Origin: CAVQYV01 sp963718295 [NCBI: uncultured Methylomirabilota bacterium]
Lineage (GTDB): Bacteria; Methylomirabilota; Methylomirabilia; CAVQYV01
Direction of reading: 5' to 3'
Length of the DNA stretch: 64,000 nt
Assembly: GCA_963718295.1 (NCBI GenBank)
Contig: CAVQYV010000009.1
Location: 62,001-126,000 of the forward strand
The notes under the pieces were generated by a model. That model searched no databases and was not told the DNA's origin. It was given only the letters and a program-made list of their open reading frames with translations. Made by a program: the position numbers and the translations under genes. This document shows, piece after piece, positions 56,885-64,000 of this stretch (position 1 is the first letter of the stretch; every line of letters begins with the position of its first letter).

Positions 56885-58336
56885 CTACCACATCACCTGG
56901 GCCAGGAGGTAGAAGGCGTTCATGGCGCCCCCTTTGGCCGTTACCACTTCGGAGCCATCATTGGCGTGGCTAATCTTATCGGTAGTGTATTTGTTATCCA
57001 GCGTCTGATAGTACCAGTTGAAGGCCAGCTTAACGTTGGGAAAGGGGAAATAGTTGATTCCTAAGGTCAGGACATCGGCGGTGTTGCCCCGAAGGTTCAG
57101 GTCATTCCCCCAACGATTGACGTAGGAGTTCTTCCCCATGGAATTGGCCTGTCGATACCTTTCCGGGGCCGATTCGTCATCCACATCCATCTGCTCGTAG
57201 CGAGCGACCAATTGAATGCCTTTGTTCGCATCTCCCCAGACGAAGTAGGTCCCCAGGACATACCATCCCCAAGAGATCAGATCCGGGGCATCGATCAGCT
57301 TTCCTCCGGAGCTCACGATCTCGTTGGTATCCGGATCCACCCTGACCTGTTTTTCCCGCTCCAACGTCTGGTAGATCCATTCTGCCTGGAGCTTGAAAGG
57401 ACCTACTTTGTAGGCCATGTCGAGACCGTACCGATCCCGTCCTCCCCGGTAATTGACCTCTTTGAAGAAGGCCCAGGCGGTGGGGAGACTGGGCTGATAT
57501 CTCTGGGTGGGTGTCTGCCTGCCGGTCTGATAGGAGCCCCCGAATTCCAGGCCCTTCAGGGCAGAGATGTTCGAAGCGGCGAAAGGAGCCGATACCAGCC
57601 GGCCCACAAAGTCCTTGTCATCATTGGTATCGGAATTGTTGGCCCCATTGCCATTGAAGACGCCCACTGCATAGTTGAGCACGCCGCCCCACACTTGGGG
57701 ACCATGGAGCATGATGCCGATATCGTACTTGGGAACCGTGTTACCTGAATCGGTGATCATGGCCCGCTCAATGGTATCGATCGCCGAAGAGGAAGTCAGG
57801 TATTCCCGGCTGAAGGGGGCTTTGAATTGCCCAGCCCGGAGCTGGGCGTCCTGAAAATAGCTGTAATTGAGATAGGCGTACTTGAGGAATCTCCCATCAC
57901 TGGGAGTCGAGAAATCACCCTCCACGCGCCCCTGGAAGTATTTCCCATAATACCCGGTGAGGCTCACCCGGGCATGTCGGAGCCTGAATTCGTTGTCCTG
58001 AGCGGTGTTGTTTTCGTAGAGCCGAAGCTGTTCCCGGATGTATCCATTCAAGGACAACTTGAACTTGCCGTCCGGGGTCTGGAGGAAGAAGCCCCTCTGG
58101 TAGCCGGCAACAGGCAAAGAAGATGGCTTCTCCGCCGAAGCGACTGCGTTCTGGACCGTCTCTGCCTTCTGGGCGGCCTCCACCTTCACCGCTTCCTGAT
58201 ATTCCTGCTCAGTCAGGATGCCTTTCTCCCTGAGGATATCAGCCAGGGATTTCTCGTCGGCGATTGCGGACCCAGCCATCGTCAACATGAGGCTTAGGGC
58301 CAGAATCCCCGCGATGCAAAACGATATGCCTTTCAT
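56885..58336 (-). CDS. Phosphate-selective porin (OprP/OprO family)
   Basis: A 483-residue outer-membrane protein. A signal peptide (FCIAGILALSLMLTMAGSAIA) is followed by a helical/coiled part (SLADILREKGILTEQEYQEAVK) and then a beta barrel: FKLSLNGYIREQLRLYENN, FQGRVEGDFSTPSDGRFLKYAYLNY, and the final aromatic strand ending YLLAQVMW. This is the Porin_O_P family. It sits just upstream of pst with its own Pho-box-like site, so it probably lets phosphate into the periplasm when phosphate is scarce. Confidence 0.88.
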   Translation of the reverse strand: MKGISFCIAGILALSLMLTMAGSAIADEKSLADILREKGILTEQEYQEAVKVEAAQKAETVQNAVASAEKPSSLPVAGYQRGFFLQTPDGKFKLSLNGYIREQLRLYENNTAQDNEFRLRHARVSLTGYYGKYFQGRVEGDFSTPSDGRFLKYAYLNYSYFQDAQLRAGQFKAPFSREYLTSSSAIDTIERAMITDSGNTVPKYDIGIMLHGPQVWGGVLNYAVGVFNGNGANNSDTNDDKDFVGRLVSAPFAASNISALKGLEFGGSYQTGRQTPTQRYQPSLPTAWAFFKEVNYRGGRDRYGLDMAYKVGPFKLQAEWIYQTLEREKQVRVDPDTNEIVSSGGKLIDAPDLISWGWYVLGTYFVWGDANKGIQLVARYEQMDVDDESAPERYRQANSMGKNSYVNRWGNDLNLRGNTADVLTLGINYFPFPNVKLAFNWYYQTLDNKYTTDKISHANDGSEVVTAKGGAMNAFYLLAQVMW

Positions 58337-58423
58337 CGATACATCTCCTTTCTTTCAAGAGAGTTCTGATCTCCATCTGGAAGGGAGGATACCGGCCCAT
58401 TATGGCGAAAAAAGGGAGGCAAT

Positions 58424-58441
58424 GTTACAGCTCGGTGAATG
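58424..58441 (-). promoter_or_regulatory. Pho-box-like site of the porin gene
   Basis: CATTCAC and CTGTAAC (minus strand) are 11 bp apart; after a third, poorly matching unit and 8 bases comes CATAAT (58399-58404). The 8-base step to the -10 is the same as at pstS. Confidence 0.6.
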
Positions 58442-58967
58442 CAAGGGTGCAGGGAGAGGGAAACTCGCTAACGCTTAGCAGCCAAAGGGAGGGTGAAAAA
58501 GAAGGCAGAGCCAGCCTCTAAATCGCTTTCCGCCCATACGTGGACCCCTTTGAGCAAGGGAAGGAATGGTAACAGGTTGGTGCAGCTATCAGCTAAAGGA
58601 AAGAGCAAGGGATATCTGAAGAATGGGGGCAAGACAACAGGGGCTGGGCAGAGATGATGGACCGTGGTGGTTGAGCTATCGGCCTCCTTGGAGTAGACAA
58701 CACCCGATTTGAGGAATCCACTTGCCGGCTAAGGACGTGAGAGGTGACTGGGTGGATTATCGAAAACGGCATGGACCAGCACGTGCCCCGCAAGCCCCAC
58801 CTGTCAAGGGGGGTCAAGTCGGACGATCCAACGGGGAATCGGACTTCCTTTCCGAGAGGCCCGGCCTGTAAGGGCAGGGAGTCTCTCTACAGATAGGAAG
58901 GAGTAATTTCACACAAATCTAAGAATTTCGCCATGAAATCGTAACAAGTAAGGTGTCTAATAGAGGC
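58442..58967 (+). other. Gene-free stretch upstream of the zinc-ribbon gene
   Basis: No gene is supported; a 74-codon minus-strand frame here has no ribosome-binding site or family features. Confidence 0.35.
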
Positions 58968-59309
58968 ATGAAAGGAACGATCCCCACAGGCGTCGAATGT
59001 CCAAGATGCCATTCAGAAGCGCTTTACCGATTTGGACACATCCGAGGACAGCAACGCTATCGATGTCTGTTGTGCAAGTATCAGTTTGTTGTGGAGGCCA
59101 AACGGTTAGAGCTTACCAGGAGGCCGATCTGCCCTATCTGCGGACAAGGGATGCACCTCTACAAAAGAGAAAAGGGAGCATGGAGGTTCAGATGCTCCCA
59201 ATATCCTTTGTGCAAAACTTATCTCAAGGTCGAGAAAGGAGACTCGAAGTATGGATTATTACTTTCACAATGTGCCTGGAAGGCTGCGAATCAAGACCCC
59301 ACGCATTAA
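58968..59309 (+). CDS. Small double zinc-ribbon protein
   Basis: About 113 residues from ATG 58968 (GTG 58953 is possible). First ribbon: CPRCH then CLLCKYQF, similar to the zinc ribbon at the start of IS1-type transposase InsA. Second ribbon: CPICGQGMHLYKRE then CSQYPLCKTYLKV, similar to topoisomerase-type ribbons. It has no catalytic domain. Its end overlaps the HMA2 gene by 59 bases. A nucleic-acid-binding role is likely; it could be a leftover of a mobile element, but no transposase core follows. Confidence 0.55.
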   Translation: MKGTIPTGVECPRCHSEALYRFGHIRGQQRYRCLLCKYQFVVEAKRLELTRRPICPICGQGMHLYKREKGAWRFRCSQYPLCKTYLKVEKGDSKYGLLLSQCAWKAANQDPTH

Positions 59310-59559
59310 GGGGGATGAGGATGCAGCCCTGGAGCTTCAAGGGTGGGTGAGATCCATGAAGGGGATTCGCTCTGCGGAAGCCAACCCGCTGACCGGCAGC
59401 CTCATCATCCGTTTCGATGAAAAGGCGACTTCTCTCGAATCCATCACCCAAGCCTTATCGAAGGCGGGGTATTTCGATCGCTCGAAGGCCATGGACAACA
59501 ACCAGTATATCTATTCTCTCGCATCCTCTGCCCTTTCGCTGGTGGCTTCCTTCATCTAA
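59251..59559 (+). CDS. HMA2-type heavy-metal-associated domain protein
   Basis: ATG 59251 follows AAAGGAG by 8 bases; 102 residues. The fold pattern YYFHNVPGRLRIKTPRIKGDE, then MKGIRSAEANPLTGSLIIRFDE, is the HMA2 family, common in front of metal P-type ATPases. The CxxC of classical HMA domains is absent. The C-terminus has a short hydrophobic segment (LASSALSLVASFI), possibly a membrane anchor. It faces the P-type ATPase operon, so the two may work together (inference). Confidence 0.8.
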   Translation: MDYYFHNVPGRLRIKTPRIKGDEDAALELQGWVRSMKGIRSAEANPLTGSLIIRFDEKATSLESITQALSKAGYFDRSKAMDNNQYIYSLASSALSLVASFI

Positions 59560-59599
59560 GCCTCAAACCCCGGTCCTTCTTCTTCCCTTCGAGGGGGCG

Positions 59600-59845
59600 T
59601 CACGGCGCTCCCATATTCAGGGCGGGCGCTTTTCTCTCTCGGATCAGCTCCTTCACTCTTCTGCTGGCTAACACCGTCAGATAGCTCTTGATCCTTGACC
59701 GGGCCTTGAGTTCCTGCAAGACTGATTCATACAGCCCACCTATGTCCTCTTCGGAGTATCCCGCGCTCTTCGCAATGACCTGAATGGTGTGGCGGTGTTG
59801 CTGTCTTTCGGACTGATCCTCGTATGAAAGCTCTGGTCCCTCCAT
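59600..59845 (-). CDS. DUF3562 family protein
   Basis: An 81-residue helical protein. IQVIAKSAGYSEEDIGGLYESVLQELKARSRIKSYLTVLASRRVKELI matches the DUF3562 pattern. No known function. It is the last gene of the ATPase-metK-DUF3562 operon, 17 bases after metK. Confidence 0.75.
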   Translation of the reverse strand: MEGPELSYEDQSERQQHRHTIQVIAKSAGYSEEDIGGLYESVLQELKARSRIKSYLTVLASRRVKELIRERKAPALNMGAP

Positions 59846-59861
59846 CTTCCTCTCCTATTTC

Positions 59862-61058
59862 TCAAGCAAGCATTGGCGCTTTGTCCGTCCGCTCCCATGG
59901 CAGTCCGATATCCACCCTTCCCATATGGCCATAGGCTGCGAGCTTTCGGAAGAATCCGCCCTTGACGGTGGAGGGCAGATGTCTCAAATTGAATTGGGCT
60001 AGAATGGCAGCCAAGCGAAAATCGAAACTGCGAATGATGCGGACCCCAATTTCACCTGGCGAAATCCTCTCTGTGCCGAAGGTCTCCACCTGGATGCTCA
60101 CCGGTCTGGAAAGCCCGATCGAATAACTCAGCTGCACCTCGCATTCATCGGCAAGTCCCGCCGCAACCACGTTCTTTGCCGCATATCGAGCCGCGTAAGC
60201 CCCGACCCGATCGATCCGCATCGGATCCTTTCCACTCAGGGCGGCCCCGCTGTGGCGAGCATACTCTCCGTAGGTGTCGATCGCGTTCTTCCTGCCCGTC
60301 AACCCTGAATGGATGGACGGGCCGCCCGTGATGAAAGGTCCATCTGGATTCACAAAGATTCGGGTGTTGTGGTCGGGTTTGATTTCCTCATCCGCAAACA
60401 CCCCATCCACCACCATCTGTCTCAGGTCGTCGTACAATCTCTTCGCATCGGGTCCACCCTGATCTGGGGATTGGCCCTGGCTTGCAATCAAGGCAATGCT
60501 ATGAATGCGGTAAGGCGCTCCGTTTCTATATTCGACCCCAACTTGGGTCTTCCCATCGGGGGCCAAATAGGGAAGGATCCTCTGCAGCCTGAGCGAGGTG
60601 AGTCTCCGGGCGAGCTTGTGAGCGAGCCAGATGGGGAGAGGCATCAAAGATGCTGTCTGATTACAGGCGAATCCGAAGGCGGTTACTTGGTTTCTCACCA
60701 CAACAGAGTCGATCTCCTCGTCGGACAGCCCTCTCTCATCGAAACGGCATCGCTCGTCGGGTGGCAATTGCAAGAGACTGGTCAGAACGCTGCAGGTCTT
60801 CGAATTGAAGGCGGGTTGATCATAGCCGACCTGGTTGATCATTTGGCGGGCTATCTTCGGGAAGTCGACGTTGCTCTGCATGTCGAACCTTGCGGCGATG
60901 AAGATGATTTCCGTCGAGGCTGCGCATTCGGCGATCACTCTCGCATAAGGGTCTCGCGCCAAGATGTGATCGACAATGGCGTCACTGATCAGATCGCAGA
61001 GCTTGTCTGGATGTCCCTCCGTCACCGACTCCGATGTGAACATGAAATCCCGTCTCAT
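59862..61058 (-). CDS. metK: S-adenosylmethionine synthetase, divergent paralogue
   Basis: A 398-residue MetK-fold protein starting FTSESVTEGHPDKLCDLISDA, with LTGRKNAIDTYGEYARHSGA and SGKDPMRIDRVGAYAARY. Several normally fixed parts differ: the flexible active-site loop GAGDQG is replaced by VVRNQV, the motif GGGAFSGKD reads SGAALSGKD, and the usual acidic residue just before GLTGRK is missing. Whether it still makes SAM is open. It follows the P-type ATPase by 6 bases, an unusual partner. A canonical metK is probably elsewhere in the genome. Confidence 0.85.
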   Translation of the reverse strand: MRRDFMFTSESVTEGHPDKLCDLISDAIVDHILARDPYARVIAECAASTEIIFIAARFDMQSNVDFPKIARQMINQVGYDQPAFNSKTCSVLTSLLQLPPDERCRFDERGLSDEEIDSVVVRNQVTAFGFACNQTASLMPLPIWLAHKLARRLTSLRLQRILPYLAPDGKTQVGVEYRNGAPYRIHSIALIASQGQSPDQGGPDAKRLYDDLRQMVVDGVFADEEIKPDHNTRIFVNPDGPFITGGPSIHSGLTGRKNAIDTYGEYARHSGAALSGKDPMRIDRVGAYAARYAAKNVVAAGLADECEVQLSYSIGLSRPVSIQVETFGTERISPGEIGVRIIRSFDFRLAAILAQFNLRHLPSTVKGGFFRKLAAYGHMGRVDIGLPWERTDKAPMLA

Positions 61059-61064
61059 CTCTTG

Positions 61065-63726
61065 TCAATTCCCTTTCTTTGTGAATTCATTGAAGGCCAG
61101 AGAAGATAGGGCGCCTGCACCGATCATGATGCTGTCGCCAAGACCGATTGGAGTAATCCCCAAAAGGCGCCTCAAAGCGGGGATAAACGGGATGGCAATC
61201 TGCAGAGAGAGACTCCCCGCTACGGCAAGTTGCAGATAACGGTTAGGTGGCAGAGGAACCCGGCCTCCAATGCGGTCAAACACGCCGTGTTCCTTGGATC
61301 GGCAACTCAGGGCATGAAGGATTTGTCCCAGGCTCAGGCTCATGAAAGCCAGGGTCGAAGCTCTTGGGCCAGGGCCATACCGTATCAGCCCGAATCCATA
61401 GGCTGCAAGGCCGCCCGAGGTCAAGGCTGCCGACTCCAATCCGATTCTTCGAAGGTCCTGGGTTCGGATGATCGGTTCTTTCGGATCACGGGGGGGTTGG
61501 GAAAGGACTTGCGGCTCCGGCGCCTCAAGGGAGAGCGCCAGGCCGGGAAAGACATCCGAAATGAGGTTGATCCATAGAAGTTGCTTCGGATTCAGAGGCT
61601 GCCCCAGCCCAAAGCCCATGGCCAACGACATCAGCAAGACCTCGCTCAGATTCGTTGCCAGGAGGTAATGGATGGTCTTTGCGGATATTGCTGTAAATGG
61701 TCCTCCCTTGGCTGACGGCAATAACCATTGTCTCCAGGTTGTCGTCTTGCAGGATTACATCTGCAACTTCTCTCGCCACATCGGTTCCGGCGTGCCCCAT
61801 GGCAATGCCGATATCAGCGGCCTTGAGGGCCGGTCCATCGTTGATCCCGTCACCGGTCATGGCCACCACTTTTCCGGCTCTCTGCAGGGCATAAACGATC
61901 TGAAGCTTGTGGGCGGGGCTGACCCGCGAGAACACATTAACTCTTTCGGAGAGGACCCTCAAAGCCTCGGGATCGATATCGGCCAGGTTGGTGGAGTCCA
62001 ATATCTCGATCTGATGATGCCGGCTGAGATCCATTTGTCTCGCAATCGCGTACGCCGTGGGGGTCTGATCCCCTGTGATCATGATCGTGTCTATTCCAGC
62101 GCGGTGGAATGCCTTCACCACTTCTCTCACTCCCGGCCTGAGGGGATCGCCCATCCCCACGAGGCCCAGCCAGATCAAGGACCCTCCGGGCTCTGTCCCC
62201 TCATCAGAAGTAACTGACAGGCTGTCATCCCACGCATACGCTATTCCGAGCACACGCAGGGCCTCTCCTGCCATCTGCTCGTTCTCTCCTTCGATGGTCT
62301 GGCGATCTTCCTCGGTCAATTGAATCCTATTCCCGTTATGGAGGTGCCAGCCGCAGAGCGACAAGACCTCGGTGGGACTGCCCTTCACCGCAGTCATACG
62401 GTGAGGGGAATCGGACCTTTGGTGGAGCGTAGCCATGAAGTTGCGTTTTTCCGAGCGATGGTTGATCTCGTACATCGGCCAGCGTTGCCGGAGGGAGATG
62501 ACATCGACCCCGGCGCCGATGGCCATGTGAATCAGGGCATTCTCCGTGGGAGAACCGTTCACTCGGTATTCCGTCTGCTCTTGGGAGACCTCGCTTTCGT
62601 TGCAGAGCGTGCAAGCCTCGATGAGCATAAGGAGTTCGCCACCCGGATGGGGGTCCACCTCCTTCCCTCCAGCCATGAATCGATGGTCGATCACTGCCAT
62701 CCTGCACATGCCGACATGAACGGTTTCCACGCGCATGGAATTCATGGTCAGGGTTCCCGTCTTATCCAAACATATCACCTGGACGGAACCCAGGGTCTCC
62801 ACTGCTTCCAGATGCCGGATGAGGGCTCGGCGTCTTTCCATATTCCTGACACCCAGGGCGAGGGTGGTGGTAGCCACTGCGGGTAGCCCTTCCGGAATTG
62901 CCGCCACTGCAAGGGATATGGCGCCTTGAAGCATTTTTAAGGCGCCATATCCCCGGAGGAGGCCCATGAAGAACACCAAAGCGCAGATCGCGCCGCTGAG
63001 AATCCCCAATTGGGTTCCCATTCCGCGCAACTGCTTCTCCAAAGGGGTTTCAGGGGACGTAGCCTGGCCCACCAAAAGCTGGACTCTGCCGATCTCGGAG
63101 AACTTCCCCGTTGCGACCGCCACACCCATGGCCTGCCCGCCGGTTGCCAAGGTGCCCATATAGACCATGTTGGTCCGATCGGCGAGAGGCACGTTCTCGG
63201 TCCCGAGAGGAGAGGATCTCTTCATGATGGGCATGCTTTCTCCTGTCAGAGCCGATTCATCCACGCTGAGAAGATGAACCTCGAGGAGCCTGGCGTCTGC
63301 TGCAATATAGCTTCCGGGCCTCAAGCTGAGCAGGTCCCCCGGTACCACCTCTTCGGCCCCGATCTCCAGGATTCGACCTTCCCTTTTCACCAGCGCAGTC
63401 GGCCTGACTATGCTCTTTAGGGAAAAGATGATCCTTTCCGTCTGACTCTGGGTGGCGTACCCGATTCCCGCGTTGATCAACACCACACTCATGATGATGA
63501 AGGCATCTGCCGCCCCACCTGTGAGGAGGGAGATCACCGCCGCGACGGAAAGGAAGGCCACTGGGTATGACTTGAACTGTTCCACAAAAATCGCCCAGCT
63601 GGAACGGGGGACCGCCTCGGGAAGGATATTGGGTCCGTAACGTTTAAGCCTCTCCCTTGCAGCCTCGCTCGACAATCCTACGATCTTGCCTGTGCCGAAG
63701 TCCTCCAGCAAGGCATCCGAATCCAT
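61065..63726 (-). CDS. Cation-transporting P-type ATPase (P2-like), frameshifted; N-terminus may continue past the window
   Basis: The first frame has the actuator ([14 protein letters not shown]), helix 4 PEGLPAV, phosphorylation site [14 protein letters not shown], and hinge [20 protein letters not shown]. It loses sense after TIYSNIRK, and the membrane helices resume in another frame as [17 protein letters not shown] down to 61065. Deleting G at 61677 (minus-strand AAAGACC) restores one reading. PEGLP and the layout suggest a P2-type Ca2+/Mg2+-like pump, not a CPx metal pump. ATG 63726 is used, but WHV just before it is the family's usual beginning and the frame is open to base 64000, so the true start may lie outside. 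Confidence 0.85.
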
Positions 63727-64000
63727 GACATGCCAGGGTCGACTCTCCTGGGTTTCCCCCTGGACAATCAGCTTTCTGATCTTTCTCTTCGATGGAACTG
63801 CCTTAGAGGGAATAGTTTTATGAGGGTGATGGGAATGGAGGCGATTCTGTCCTTTGCGGGAAGGGTAGTCAATCAGGGAAGATAGGAAGGGAGACCCATG
63901 GCGGAATCCTCCATTCCCTTTTCGACGGAAAAACCCTGAGACATCCTTGCCCCGGAGGCCATGTGACTCCTCATTCTTGGATGGTGACTGGCGCTGAAGG

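Noticed and set aside
58593-58817. 74-codon minus-strand frame
   Set aside because: No ribosome-binding site, no conserved pattern, and no neighbour logic.

Overview
The window reads as about 64 kb of a Gram-negative bacterial chromosome with fairly high GC, densely packed operons, frequent ATGA/TGATG overlaps, and several TTG or GTG starts carrying strong Shine-Dalgarno sites. LPS-core type glycosyltransferases, an outer-membrane porin, multihaem c-type cytochromes, a membrane-bound [NiFe]-hydrogenase, HrcA/CIRCE-type heat-shock control and the dxr-rseP-ispG-proS order suggest an anaerobic or facultative organism of Desulfobacterota or a related phylum (NC10-like is also possible). That placement is inference. 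No rRNA, tRNA, CRISPR array or intact insertion sequence was seen.

Layout. 1-3971 (minus): LPS-core operon of three glycosyltransferases and a sugar kinase; the first gene runs off the edge. 4080-4754: mobB. 4886-11369 (plus): a promoter, a structured leader, then a surface-glycan operon (GT-C-like membrane protein, GT2, an alpha/alpha-barrel-like protein, a flippase-like protein and a truncated second copy of the first gene). 11338-12744: lipoamide dehydrogenase. 12829-16990 (minus): a periplasmic GMC dehydrogenase operon with two tetrahaem c554-type cytochromes. 17091-27740 (minus): a 13-gene operon for a group 4 [NiFe]-hydrogenase with a full complex I-like membrane arm (A, H, J, K and three antiporter-type subunits), a lone receiver-domain protein and a maturation protease. 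28203-31951: hemL and groES-groEL with CIRCE. 32143-43595 (plus): sugar-nucleotide and phosphohexomutase genes, eno, ftsB, then dxr-rseP-ispG-proS-vanZ. 43603-45932: a cysteine hydrolase, a frameshifted 5'-nucleotidase and a small protein. 46021-46239: an unexplained structured element. 46570-51252: a metal-type two-component system, a methyltransferase, a secreted protein, and two near-identical 11-bp-periodic operators. 51725-52469: a broken isoprenylcysteine-methyltransferase-like gene. 52515-58441 (minus): porin-pstSCAB-phoU with visible Pho boxes. 58968-64000: zinc-ribbon and HMA2 small proteins facing a P-type ATPase / divergent MetK / DUF3562 operon.

The most interesting pieces are the complex I-armed hydrogenase, the GMC/tetrahaem operon, the structured element at 46 kb, the paired operators, the fused nucleotidyltransferase whose mutase domain has lost its catalytic residues, and the divergent MetK next to a P-type ATPase. 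Three genes each carry a one-base insertion (near 45531, 52168 and 61677). These may be real decay or sequence errors, so raw reads should decide before any is called dead.
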